Under the pieces are notes generated by a model. The model was given only the letters and a program-made list of their open reading frames with translations. It ran no database searches and had not been told where the DNA came from. DNA of 64,000 nucleotides from Leptasterias polaris (lineage: Eukaryota > Echinodermata > Asteroidea > Forcipulatida > Asteriidae), in contig JAZGTN010000223.1 in assembly GCA_037783415.1 (NCBI GenBank), forward strand, positions 62,001-126,000, written 5' to 3'. Positions 11,899 through 22,797 of the stretch are shown one piece after another. The translations under genes were made by a program, and so were the position numbers. The first letter of the stretch is position 1, and the number at the start of each line of letters is the position of its first letter.

Positions 11899-12472
11899 AA
11901 ATAAATAATAAATAATAATTAAAACTTGTAAAGCGCCTAAACTTATTCCGAGGCGCATAAAAACCAAACAAAAACAAAAAACAGAGAGAGTAACCAAAAA
12001 GATTACAAATTACGTAGCTTAGAAAGAAATAAGAGCACATTGAATAAAACAGATTTACATAAATGTGTCGGCAATAACAAGTGGGAAAAATAACAAACAG
12101 ATAGTCAATATATAGTCAATCATAAGAAATATTGAACAGGTGAGTTTTTAGCAATGTTTTGAAAATGTCCAGAGACTTTGTAGCTCGGATATGTAAAGGA
12201 AGAGAGTTCCAGAGAGTGGGTGCAGATACAGAAAATGCGCGAACGCCGTTGGAAGTGGTTGTTTTAGGGACAGTTAAAAGAAGTTGGTTTGTAGAGCGAA
12301 GATTGCGAGTTGGCGTATATGGTGAGAGAATTTCTTTGAGATAGGGAGGAGCCCTATCATTCATAGCTTTCCAGGCAAGCAAAATGATTTTGAATTTAAT
12401 TCTTTGACAGACTGGGAGCCAGTGAAGCTGTTTCAACACAGGTGTGATGTGATCATATTTACGTGTTTTAGA
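11899..12472 (-). mobile_element. 5'-truncated LINE (CR1/L2-like) 3' end
   Basis: The minus strand encodes about 118 residues of a LINE ORF2 C-terminus ending at the stop at 12116. The conserved strings HITPVLKQLHWLPV, RAFSVSAPTLWNSLP and FKTLLKTHLF are typical of CR1/L2-group elements. A 3' untranslated tail follows and ends in an AT-rich simple repeat (TAAATAAATAATAA) at 11896-11920. The paralogous site at about 23915 lacks it, so it inserted after the 9.6/22.8-kb duplication. The coding part shows no stop over its length, so it is young. Confidence 0.9.
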
Positions 12473-13181
12473 TATATACACGAGTCATTGCTATTATAAC
12501 AAAATTTCATCAAGGTTTCGTTTGTTTTGTTTGAAAAACTTTTACACTTGTCCTCTAGATTACTGAGAAGGAAAAACCAACAATGATTGCATTTTTGGTC
12601 TTACAAACTGTTCACTGTGGCTTCCTCACGTTTGGCTCTCCAAATGCTTGGTGCATTCGTCTAAAGAAAGAGGCCTATAATCCCGCAAGCCCACCATAAA
12701 CAAATATAATACAACAAAATATTTTAAAGCATAATTCCATTCCTCCGATATAAGTAGATAATATTGTTTTACCCTTCTCTCTAGGGAACCTATGATCAGT
12801 TAACCAATTTTAATGTTTACCACCATAATGACAACACTTTCACATTTGTTTTCTTGTTTTATGGAAACATTCATTTATTTTAAGTTTCTTCTTTCAGCTG
12901 CATGAATTTCTCACACACATACCCACATTTACATGTACACTAGTACAAATTAATTATATTAAACATTTAAATATTAATGCTAAGTATAATTAAAAGCAAC
13001 TAAAGGACGCCCAGGCAATTAGTAGACTGGTATAAAGCATCAATGTTGAAATATTTGTTGTATGTTCCCTCTTATCTCTGGAGTGGATCCATTTGCAATA
13101 CAGCATTTTGGCACACTTGGTCGTGAGTATTGCTTAAAATAAGTTTACTATTGATACTAAACGGAAGCCACAGAAAGCAAT

Positions 13182-14028
13182 GTAACTCACTGTAGTCTTG
13201 TGTATACGGAATATTCGGGATATTCATTTAGCCTTTTTAGCCTTCGAGAAAGACTCTGCTAGGGTCGAAGTGTCAGGCCACTGACTAATTTTTTGATTTC
13301 ATTTATCCACAACTGAAATTTACATAACAACACTGATACAAGAGAGATGACCACTCAGGAGGCCACAACAACCATGTTGACCGCGTCTATTACCAATAAG
13401 TTGTAATCACTTGCATTTTTTTATAGTGTTTGGTACGAATGGTATTTTTAATCATAATAGCTTAAATAATACAGGGTCTTAAAATGTTGAAAAATATACA
13501 TGATAAAATACCTGATTCTTACTAGATGAAAAACTGTGTTACCTATAGTTTGAATGGAATCTTCGAGTGAGTTCCCCCTGACATTTTTAGTTATTTTGAA
13601 TAGAAAAACTTTGATTATTTGGTTTTGTTTGTATTCTAAACTGCGACTTGAATTCTGAGCAGAAGCAGACTATTTACTTGTGCATCAATGTTGTATTTCT
13701 GTACTATATCCCATAGTATAAACGGTTACATTTGAATGCGCAATTTATTGAAGGCTTCTGCGCTTCTGACCAATCGGATTCTTCCGTCCACTTGTGGACT
13801 AATTCGCCATAGGGTGTGAACAAACCAATGCACACGATTCTCAAGTCTGTGATCGAAGGTTATTGTCGGGGGTTAATACACAAGAAGGCGCTATTTCAGG
13901 CAATAATGTATTGGCAAGCAGGTAGACAAAAAACCACGATAGCAGGATCCCCACAAACCCGATTCGTAAGGTTGCGTGTTCCCGCACAACAAGCACAGTG
14001 CATACTCAGCTAGCTACAAAAGCAACAA
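13182..14028. other. no gene recognised
   Basis: AT-rich sequence. A stretch near 13770-13850 (GACCAATCGGAT..) loosely resembles 8590-8665, suggesting a diverged dispersed repeat. No ORF of interest. Confidence 0.4.
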
Positions 14029-14158
14029 TAGATTGTGCAAGTCTTGCGCATATTGGGACCCGTTAAAGTGTCATAAGTTTGTTTTCGTCACGCGTCAAAG
14101 CAATGTTCGTGGGCTGGCCCCAAAAATGTCCGAATATGCGCGAGACTTGCACGGTCTA
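14029..14158. mobile_element. 130-bp short inverted-repeat element
   Basis: The 25-bp arms at 14035-14059 and 14128-14152 are inverted copies with one mismatch (GTGCAAGTCTTGCGCATATT), and pairing extends outward through TAGA/TCTA. Could be a MITE or a stable hairpin. No target duplication was identified. Confidence 0.5.
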
Positions 14159-15141
14159 AATACTTGTTAGGGGCCATTTTTATTCGGTAGTTCACAGAGT
14201 CGGTCTTTATAATATCACTTGTGAATACACCCGCATGTGACCAGTCTTTGACCAATTAGAGTGCATGACTCTCCGCGTGTTTTTTTATTTTTATTAATGC
14301 AGGTTAATTATTTACCTTTTTGATTGAGGAGCTATATATGTGTAAACACTTATACGGATTTTATCAGATTGCCATAATCATAAAAAACCCGCACCTTGAG
14401 CTCAAATTGACATAATAACCATCTCACAATAACGCCCTCTCATACGGTAAAAAAAAACCCTATATCGACAGTCGCTGGATCGTGTTTTTTCTGCATAATA
14501 TAGAGCTCTTCTATAGCAATACATGGGAATGCTGGTGTTGTAAAGTTAACCTGATTAAGAATCATTACCGACTGATTACTTTTCATCTGGTAAGTTACTA
14601 AACCTTCAGGTTTATTCGTTTTACCATAGCTGCAATCTTCTAAAATGTTGCACACATTTTATTGGTGAGCACATGAGTTACTCGCATTTTATGTGACCTT
14701 TGAAGATGCTGTGTAGCTTAGAAGCACATAGGGTAACATGAACTGCAAGTGAATCTGTGCCTACCAACTGGTGCCACGTACATTTTCGCATAATTGCCCT
14801 TCGTTGGGGCTGGACTTCAATTTGGTGACGGTACGAACGCGGTAAATTTCCAGCTGGTGGATGGATGACACGCTGCTCTTGTGTTGTTGTCTGTCAGTTG
14901 TCGTGGGGATTGGAAGGGCGAAGTGATGAACCAAACCCTATACTAGGGGTTGATTCACAAAGGGCTAAGATTGATCTTTACTGTGTATCAATAAAATAAT
15001 TGATAAGCAAAGTGTGATATCACTCATCAAATCACCGTGACAATACTGACAACTCTTTAGAAGATTAATCTTAGTTCTTTGTGAAATCGACCCCAGTGTA
15101 AATCTCAAGCTACTATTGATTGTGGTTTTCAATGTCTAAGT
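14159..15141. other. no gene recognised
   Basis: Mixed sequence without convincing ORFs or repeats. Confidence 0.4.
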
Positions 15142-15168
15142 GTCTAAGTACGGTGGCCCACAACTGTC

Positions 15169-15445
15169 ACGGCAAAACCAAAAGCGCCACGGCAAAACCA
15201 AAAGCGCCACGGCAAAACCAAAAGCGCCACGGCAAAACCAAAAGCGCCACGGCAAAACCGAAAGCGCCACGGCAAAACCGAAAGAGCCACGGCAAAACCA
15301 AAAGCGCCACGGCAAAACCAAAAGCGCCACGGCAAAACCAAAAGCGCCACGGCAAAACCAAAAGCGCCACGGCAAAACCAAAAGCGCCACGGCAAAACCA
15401 AAAGCGCCACGGCAAAACCCAAAGCGCCACGGCAAAACCAAAAGC
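15169..15445 (+). repeat. 20-bp tandem array, left arm (about 14 copies)
   Basis: Unit GCCACGGCAAAACCAAAAGC with rare variants (CCG or CCC for CCA, AGAGCC for AGCGCC). Because 20 is not a multiple of three and the unit lacks stops, all frames stay open. The resulting ORFs are artefacts. Confidence 0.95.
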
Positions 15446-16927
15446 ATGCGGGTTAAAGGTCGAAAGGAGTCGCGGTGATTCATGGGATAAGTTATAAATA
15501 AATGGTCAGCACGCGCGGTGTGCAGAGTTGATCTTTATGCCCACGTAATGTGTACGGGGACTGGGGAGGCACAGCACTGAGTTCCCCTCCAAAGTTCCCC
15601 TGAAATTTGTCACAAATGTTAGTTTCATAAACAATTCAGAAATCATCAACGGTGCATTTGGGTGTAAATTTTGCCCATTTGTTGTCAATTTTGTTTTGTC
15701 CCTATTCCGTATTACAAGAGGGAGAAGATCATTTGTACATAACAGATAAGAGAAGGCAAGCCCTTGGGCTAGCATGAGACAATGATTCTCTCCCTCCCAT
15801 CAGCTAGAGACTCAAGCCCGCATAATAAAAAGGACAAATTGGATTAAAAAGTATTATGAATAACAACTCCAGAGTAATAATAATTTTTTTAAAAGTGGGA
15901 ATTCAAAATGGCCGCCACATCATTTTTTTATTTTTTTATTTAATGTTTTGCTTTTTGCACTTACGGCCACCATTTTTCAGGGATGAAAATTCTCGGATGA
16001 AAATTCGATATTATTTGTTTGGCTATCAAATAAGAAATTGACATGTAAGAATATTTCATTGTTAAACATTTAGATATAAGTTGACCCTCTAATTACAGGC
16101 TAAAAACACAAAATCCAAGATGGCCGCCGGATGTGGCAGCCATTTTAAATTCCCACTCTGCACTTAACACTATCACAGGATTCATCACTCTGACATTTCA
16201 AGAAAATAAATAAAATGGGTAATATTTGTTTGAAAAGTCAGAAAAAATAAATAAAAGTGTGTGAACCGATGTCAAACAAATGGTTGTCGCGGTAACAGTT
16301 CACACCCAGTAACATTGACTTTTTGAAATAGAATGACATAAAATATATTTCGGGAAAGTCAGGAAATTTCCTGGCGATCGGCCTTGGCGTTAAAAAGTTA
16401 CAAAGAACAAATTGGTTGGGGGAACATTGTGCCCCCCCCCCCCCCCCCCCCCGGTCCTGATAGGGTTAAGGTTCTCGGTCAATTACTCTGTGAACTACAG
16501 AAGTAACTTGAAATCAAGTCGTTAGATTTTATGCCATTGTTATGTACATGTACGTCTTATGCTATGGTGGAGCCGAGGATGGAACCTGTGATGTCATATC
16601 GTAGAGTAATGGAATGTTGAATGATACACAGTAGAACCATTTTCAGCAATGTGAGTTAGTCTTAAAAATCATTCCAGTGCCGATTGTATATAATAAAAGT
16701 CATTTTGTTTCGATTTCTTTTCTTCCTCTTTTTGTTTACGTCAGGCTGCTAAACAGTGCTGTTCATACCATCATGACCATGACCATGTGCCATGAAGCCT
16801 GGTAAATATGGGACCTGAACGTGTGTACAGATCAACTGCACACCGCGCGTGCTGACCATATTTATATCTATTCATTATAAACCTACCCCATGAATCACCG
16901 CGACTCCTTTCGACCTTTAACCCGCAT

Positions 16928-17145
16928 GCTTTTGGTTTTGCCGTGGCTCTTTTGGTTTTGCCGTGGCTCTTTTGGTTTTGCCGTGGCTCTTTCGGTTTTG
17001 CCGTGGCGCTCTTGGTTTTGCCGTGCGCTTTTGGTGTTGCCGTGGCGCTTTGGGTTTTGCCGTGGCGCTTTGGGTTTTGCCGTGGCGCTTTTGGTTTTGC
17101 CGTGGCGCTTTTGGTTTTGCCGTGGCGCTTTGGGTTTTGCCGTGA
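16928..17145 (-). repeat. 20-bp tandem array, right arm (about 11 copies)
   Basis: Inverse of the left array, with fewer copies, one shortened unit near 17025 and different variant order. The arms have diverged by unit turnover after insertion or by recombination. Confidence 0.95.
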
Positions 17146-17171
17146 CAGTTGTGGGCCACCGTAGTCTAAGT

Positions 17172-17578
17172 GACAGGAATTGTAAATTTTGAGCTTTGAT
17201 TTAAACTTTTAGTTTATTCCTCGCATATATTCGCTTTAATCACGTGGGGATCAAGGTCTACATGCATGTTCTCTTCTGCAATTTAGAACTTACTTTTTAA
17301 ACTGCTATCTGTTTAATTGTGGCATCAAAAAGTGGAAGGAATTATTATAGGGCAGTTGAACACCCCTCATTCTAAAAGGGGTGGGGCGAGGTTTGAATGT
17401 CACTGCCTAAAATAAGTATATGGACCTCCATATCATTATTGTATGTAGCGGCGGCAGCCGGGCAACAAAGTGGTTGCCGCCTTACCACCTCGTCCAGCTG
17501 GTGTTTATGCACCAAACGGGCTCCAAAACATCACAATAGGATTACACAAGTAAATATAACTTCTTGCAATGATAAACC
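17172..17578. other. upstream region of the FN3-like gene
   Basis: No ORF of interest. A pyrimidine-rich stretch followed by CAG at 17600-17602 looks like a 3' splice site just ahead of the start codon at 17621, so the region may contain an intron in the 5' leader. Confidence 0.35.
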
Positions 17579-17620
17579 TTGTCTCACTATCTTGTTTCAA
17601 CAGTTTTAACGGTTAAAACA

Positions 17621-18166
17621 ATGGAAGCCAAGATTCACAAAACCCTCTTGAGCGTGTTCCTTCTTACTGCAACCATTCTTGGGTTCTCCTCAGCAATCCG
17701 CGTCACTGACCTAAACATAGTGGACAGAACAACTACAGGTTTTGTGGTCAATTGGGGCTACCAACTCAATGATTATAACTCAAGTCGATTGCTTGGTTTT
17801 GAACTCACAGTGTCTACTTTAATATTTGACCATGAAGTTGCTCGCGAGGAGATCCATCGTAACCAATCATCTGCGTTGGTTGGCAATTTGACCAGTGGTA
17901 GTACATTTTATGTATGCGTAGCTCCGTCTATCTCGAAAGGTGCATTGGGAAACAAGACCTGTACATTCGCGTCCACTGTATACAATCCATGGAACACGCG
18001 CGCTAAAGTGGCTACGTACATTGGAATTGGAATACTTGCTATATTTGTGTTTCTCATGGTGTTAGATATCAAGTATCCAAGACAACCAACGAGTGACTGT
18101 GATCCACACCAGTCAACAATTAAAACCAGGAAAAATGTCGTTACTAGTTTAAACATGCATAGATAA
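17621..18166 (+). CDS. small type I membrane protein with one fibronectin-III-like domain
   Basis: 181 codons from ATG 17621 (context AAAACAATGG). An in-frame ATG 14 codons earlier lies before a likely splice acceptor at 17602 and was not chosen. Residues 1-25 form a signal peptide (hydrophobic LLSVFLLTATILGF, small residues SSA). Residues 26-120 resemble an FN3 domain: Trp45 in the B strand, LLGFELTV in the C strand, and FYVCVAP followed by a second Cys at 114, as in the membrane-proximal FN3 of leucine-rich-repeat adhesion proteins. Sites NSS53, NQS81, NLT89 and NKT111 could be glycosylated. Residues 131-150 are a single membrane helix, followed by a basic, Ser/Thr-containing 31-residue tail. 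It might be a complete small receptor-like protein, or the last exon or a retained fragment of a larger one. No specific function is claimed. Confidence 0.6.
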   Translation: MEAKIHKTLLSVFLLTATILGFSSAIRVTDLNIVDRTTTGFVVNWGYQLNDYNSSRLLGFELTVSTLIFDHEVAREEIHRNQSSALVGNLTSGSTFYVCVAPSISKGALGNKTCTFASTVYNPWNTRAKVATYIGIGILAIFVFLMVLDIKYPRQPTSDCDPHQSTIKTRKNVVTSLNMHR

Positions 18167-18419
18167 CCATGTTTATGGCTAAGTATCAATACATTTGTAA
18201 CCATGACAACGTACACAACCATTATTTTCCACCGCCCCGGTCGGGAGAACTGGAATAATTTGGACGTGTTTTATATCACCTCCCGTCGAAAGTAATCTCA
18301 ACCAGTGTGGAGAGGAAATCAACCCTGGGGCCCAGACAGATCACGTCATCGTTGTCAAGGACAACGGGCTCAATTTGCATTGCGAGCGTTTTGGGCGAGC
18401 TCATCTCTGCCCAGCAAAC

Positions 18420-18917
18420 ATATCTGTATTGGCCCGATACTGGCGAGTACCGTATTAGTACTGTATGTTCTATTGGCCCATTACTGGTTGAGGGTTGGCT
18501 CAGTACATTTGCACATTGGCATTTAATCGGCCCAGTACAGTTGCCATAACTCACCCAGTACAGGCCCAATAACGCTCATGCCGATGCTGGCACTTCTGTA
18601 TTGGGCCATTACAGTTTGCCACTATTGGCCCAGAATTGTCCCGTTACTGGCCAGATATGGCCCACTGCTGGCAGAAAGTTGGCCCAATACTCTTTGCACA
18701 TTGGCATTTAATCGGCCCAGTACAGTTGCCATTAATCACCCAGTACTGGTGGCCCAATTTCTTCATGCCAATTCTGGCACTTCTGTATTGAGCCATTACA
18801 GTATGCCACTATTGGCCCAGAATTGGCCCGTTAGTGGCCAGCAAGTGGCCCACTGCTGGCAGAAGGTTGGCTCAATACTCTTTGCACTTTGGCATTTAAT
18901 CGGCCCAGTACACCCAT
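18420..18917 (+). repeat. ~187-bp tandem duplication rich in TGGCCCAGTA
   Basis: The block ATTTAATCGGCCCAGTACA recurs at about 18521, 18706 and 18894 (spacing 185 and 188 bp). The words TTGGCCCA and CAGTACTGG recur throughout, and the start (CCCAGCAAACATAT) resembles 32626 onward. It belongs to the same family as the 60-bp arrays at 22.4, 28.0 and 32.8 kb. Confidence 0.75.
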
Positions 18918-19110
18918 ACAAAAATGTTCTATAGAATTCTATAGAACATTTTCCTATAGAATGTATAGAAATTGTATAGAAATTCCATAGAAAAGTGGGC
19001 CACTTTTCTAAAGAATTCTATAGAAATAATTGATATACAGAATTTATATAGAATGTCACTGAAACTTCTATATAATTTCTATACATCTTTGTAATTGTTC
19101 TATAGAATCT
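18917..19110. repeat. CTATAGAA-rich stretch with a 32-bp perfect palindrome
   Basis: 18921-18952 is a perfect palindrome built from ATGTTCTATAGAATTC and its inverse. The following 150 bp repeat TATAGAA words irregularly. It could extrude as a cruciform or be the remnant of an inverted insertion. Confidence 0.8.
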
Positions 19111-21470
19111 ACCAAAATATGTCTATACAAATTGTTTAATTTTTCAAAAGAAAATAGTTTTTTAAAGAAACTCATAAACAAATTAAAGATAATTTAAGAA
19201 TTGTTTATGATAAATACCACCATTTGCAGGCTTTTATTTATGAATGGAAAATTCAATAACTTTTAACACTTTGTATGTCCATACATTGACCACCTACAGT
19301 CCATTACAGGAACCATTAACTCTAAAAATTATATGGGCACAAGCGCAATATGCTTGGATGGTATGGTCCCACCCAGTTAAATGGTCTAGGGGTCGATCCC
19401 GACAGAGATGGAAAGCTGTCATGAAATGGGCAAAGAAAACATCTCGGGATGATCTAAATACATCTATAAAAGATCATTTAATATGGAAATGAGTTTCATT
19501 CGTTGAAGCTTAAGAAGTATTACTATACAAATGCGTACAAACTAATACTGTTTGGTATGTTACATATTTTACAACTAACATAAATAAATAAATATAATAA
19601 TAGGCAGTACATTGACAGAGACTATAAAGTGGTTTTAAAGTCAATTTGGCAGAAACAAATAGTATGGACAGGTTGACAAACATTAACAATGGGCTTCATC
19701 CAAACAAAAATTAAACCTTCAACAAGAAGTGCTTATTGGATCAATTATCAATTTAAAAAGTAGGTTTTTTGGACATGTATTTATTGTTATATTTGTCAAA
19801 CTCCTCAGCGTGATATTAGTTTCGCCCAAAGGTTAAATTTAAATGCAAAGGCTGGATTGTTGGCCAGTAAGTAAAGAATCCACAGTCACTTGAATGAGTA
19901 TTTTTGGCTGTACAGCAAATTGTTCACACACACACACGTGTTTTTTTCTATTCCCAATAATTGTACTACTCAAAGAGAGCTGGAATGTTTGCAGTGCACT
20001 CAATGACATGCAGTGACACTCGGCCAAGGGAGGTCCAACCCTATGACTCTGCCAGCAACGTAGCTTCCATAATGACTATACAAACTATACCTGCATTTGG
20101 TCGAGTGAACTGCACAAAGTCAATGAAGACACCAAGACAACCCTCTGGCTAAACGCCATATTGTTGGTCACACTACTTGTCAAGATCCTGGTGTAGTCTC
20201 TCAATTAAAGTGACCACTGAATGCTCGATTTTGGCATAATCATGTTCAGAATAACTTTCTGGAAGAATATTAGTGTCTTCTTAAAACTTGCCGGATATGC
20301 CCAGTTGAAGATTTAAAAGCAGGCCTGGTAGACAGCTACCGCAGTAAAAAGAGTGGTGCAGTGGGCAATGTCAACCCCGTTGATTACTATCACAAACTCT
20401 TTACATTCTGAGAGGTCTGAACTGTCTCCTTTTATGTACGGTGCGCCATCTTCCTGTATGTCATTGAGAAAAAAATAAATAAATTGCACTTAGCTTGTGC
20501 AATGTCTCTTTTGGCAAATGTGCGATACATGTTTTAAAAAAAAATGTTTTGTGAACGCAACAGCTCCACTTCCAATGTAGCAGCTGCTCATTGAGCTGTA
20601 AAAGTATGAAAGAGTAAATCTTGCTAGAAAAAACTACATTACTTCAAAGGGGGTCTTTTATAATATCAACAGCTCTCGTATGCTCTTTACTAAGTTTTTA
20701 TGACCATTAATTTGTTGAGTAATAACCAAAAGGTATACCCACTCTAAGCGTTCTTTTTGCATACTGACGGGAATATCGAATATAAAAAATTCTCGAAACC
20801 ACTTTACTTCAAAGAGCACATAGTTTCACAGCGTTGCATGAGGTACCTGGAAACTCCTAATTAGATTGTTGTTTATAAACTACAGAAGCCTCAATTTATT
20901 TGTGTTCAATTTATTCCATACAATGTTTCAAGCTGCACTTTAGTTTTGTGTTGCATATCAAACACAGTGCGCAATATGTACTTACACTCTCCTTGACCTT
21001 AGCGAGTAGCAGCATACTGCCTGCCCTTTCTCTTAACATGATTCACAAGGCTGGAATGCCAAGGATGACAGCGACAGAAGTTGCCTATGAGTATGATGAA
21101 ACAATGTATAAATGACAAAATTAGAACAAATCACAACTAATCATTTGACAACAGCTTCTCATTTAAATTAAATCTCTTCAACAATATTATTTTGGCAACT
21201 CTGATTGACATTACAATGCACATGGCACAACTGACAGCACAGTGTGCAGACTGTGGTGAATTGGGAGTTTTGTTCCCCAATGACTGACTCAGTGACTGAA
21301 CGCATAACAGTACACATTTGTAAACAATGTTTTTGTTCATTGATGTTGTGTGTTAAAGCTCGTCAAGTATAAATTTGAAGTAAGTTTATACAAATAAATT
21401 AAATGTTCCTTATTTAATTTTAAAGGTATAACTTGTCAGATTTGACTGAACTTCAATTAATGATCAACCA
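19111..21470. other. no gene recognised; microsatellite
   Basis: AT-rich. Contains (CA)n at 19926-19938. An 82-codon ORF at 19244-19492 has a basic stretch (WSRGRSRQRWK) slightly like LINE C-termini, but this is too weak to call. No other feature seen. Confidence 0.35.
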
Positions 21471-21480
21471 CTATGATCTA

Positions 21481-21648
21481 AAGGGGACCAGACTGATTAC
21501 TGCATCACGCTGCGCACTGCGCGCTGAGCACTATCATTACTACACCTCTTTGCGCAGACAAGCGTGAGATGCGCACAGCATTACTCGTTATTATTTCACA
21601 AAACCTTGAATGCGCTCGGCGCGCAGAGTAAATCAGTCTGGTCCCCAT
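21481..21648. mobile_element. 168-bp TA-flanked MITE, copy 1
   Basis: Ends GGGGACCAGACTGATT and its inverse, flanked by TA on both sides (21479-21480 and 21649-21650), as in mariner-type elements. The interior is rich in GCGC words. A second copy is at 53856-53988. The right-hand flank to about 22000 is also related to 53990-54250, so both lie in copies of a larger repeat. Confidence 0.75.
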
Positions 21649-21650
21649 TA

Positions 21651-22434
21651 CATCGTGGCAGTTGGTCGTCCTACCTCCATGGTCGTATGTTGTGAAGTTT
21701 TGATTGAGTGATGAGAGAATCCGACAAAGTATGGTTTTCGTGCAAGTTGTTATGTGAACAAAAAGTCACACTCGCGACTCGAAAAGCAATCGATGTCCCC
21801 CTAATTAAAAAATGTGTGATGTTTTGGCAACAAATTCCAGCAATACGCAGGGTTGGGCTATCTACGGCCCCTATCTACAAGTACAATACAACAATTCGAT
21901 CGTCGATGATCACCACAATTTCTTCCTCCATGACAGTACCAAGTAAGTTTCATGATCGAGAATGACCCGGATTAAAACTGGACTTACCTTGCAGTAGAAG
22001 ACATTTCTGAGGTCGTTAACTTTGTTTTGATCTTTGATGAAAGCAAAATCATAGTGAATTGTGTCGAGGTTCTAGCAAACAATTACTCCAAACAGAGAAA
22101 TTGAACAATGCGGTTGAGACGCGTACACAATCACGTCGATCGATGCGGATGCATCATCAGCGGAAATTTAAACGTGGCCCCCGTCGTAGCTCCATTTCAT
22201 TGGTACCCATTCAATGCGCATGGGATGCATGGACAGTACGCGAACTGCAAACTACCAGGTTGCGTTCAACCAATAGGAACTCGGCAATTGCACAACCGTC
22301 AGTTTCGTGTTCTTTAGTCTATGGTCTATGTGATTTGTTCGCCGATGAAAAAAATTATATAAAATTAAAATAAAATATTTATCACTTAATGAATCTAATG
22401 GTTTGGTTTACAAAATGTATTACAAAAATATATA
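21651..22434. repeat. partial copy of the 53.6-54.3-kb palindromic element plus unassigned sequence
   Basis: Shared words with 53990-54230 in the same order: TCACACTCGCGA.TCGAAAAG, TGTGATGTTTT, CTACAAGTAC, AGTAAGTTT, CCCGGATTAAAA. Copy 1 lacks the long left arm. From about 22010 to 22434 nothing was recognised. Confidence 0.55.
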
Positions 22435-22545
22435 ACATATTGCCGAAATGGTGTGCCGCTACAAAACCAGTATTGGCCCACATTACAGGTTTTCTAACAT
22501 ATTGCCGATTTGGTGTGCCACTACAAAACCAGTATTGGCCCATTA
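22435..22545 (-). repeat. 60-bp minisatellite family, about 1.8 units
   Basis: Two units like those at 28.0-28.8 kb (CCGAAATGGTGTGCCGCTAC, AAAACCAGTATTGGCCCA). Ends at AAAGGAGCTCTATACTTCT, a string that also borders the 28.0-kb array in inverse orientation. Confidence 0.75.
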
Positions 22546-22797
22546 AAGGAGCTCTATACTTCTAGTTTTAGGCCATGGAATGAATCCCTACTCACTGTGA
22601 ATAAAGATGTATATACAATACAATTTACCTGTAGAAGTTTCAGCCTCATAAGTCGTCAGGTTTTTCAGAAAAAAGTGAAAATTACACGGAAGTTTTTCAG
22701 GAAAGTTGTGTAAATCCGTTGCAGATTACAATTATTGGCATGGCGCCCTCTTGCAGCGAGAGACTCATGATTCGTGAACCGGCGATTCTTACTTGTG
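22546..22797. other. unassigned sequence between repeats
   Basis: Nothing recognised beyond the shared border string next to the 60-bp units. Confidence 0.3.

Larger units (their letters stand above)
9641..13181 (+). repeat. duplicated segment, copy 1 (carries two extra insertions)
   Basis: Starts at GAATTCGAAAGTTGAC and ends at GAAGCCACAGAAAGCAATG. After removing the insertions at 9804-10949 and 11899-12472, about 1.8 kb remains that matches 22798-24640 with only scattered substitutions and small indels. No transposon termini were found at the borders, so it may be a segmental duplication or an unrecognised interspersed repeat. No convincing coding frame is shared by both copies. Confidence 0.85.
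15150..17163. mobile_element. 2.0-kb foldback element with 20-bp repeats in its arms
   Basis: Inverted arms cover 15150-15537 and 16828-17163. From the tip inward each arm has a unique tip (ACGGTGGCCCACAACTGTCA), a 20-bp tandem array, and about 95 bp of unique inner arm. The flanking 8-bp repeat GTCTAAGT (15142-15149 and 17164-17171) is a target duplication. This architecture is like the sea urchin TU foldback transposons, which have arms with tandem short repeats and 8-bp duplications. The interior has no transposase ORF. It contains a small inverted repeat (15893-15920 against 16130-16158) and a 21-bp C run at 16432-16452. Confidence 0.85.

Noticed and set aside
15120..15497. ORFs of 87-125 codons on both strands over the 20-bp array
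   Set aside because: The 20-bp unit has no stop in any frame, so these are arithmetic artefacts.
15169..17145. Possible CRISPR arrays (also 28.0 and 32.8 kb)
   Set aside because: Units are contiguous without unique spacers and the genome is animal.
19244..19492. 82-codon ORF with WSRGRSRQRWK
   Set aside because: Weak resemblance to LINE C-termini only; no further domain and no LINE tail.
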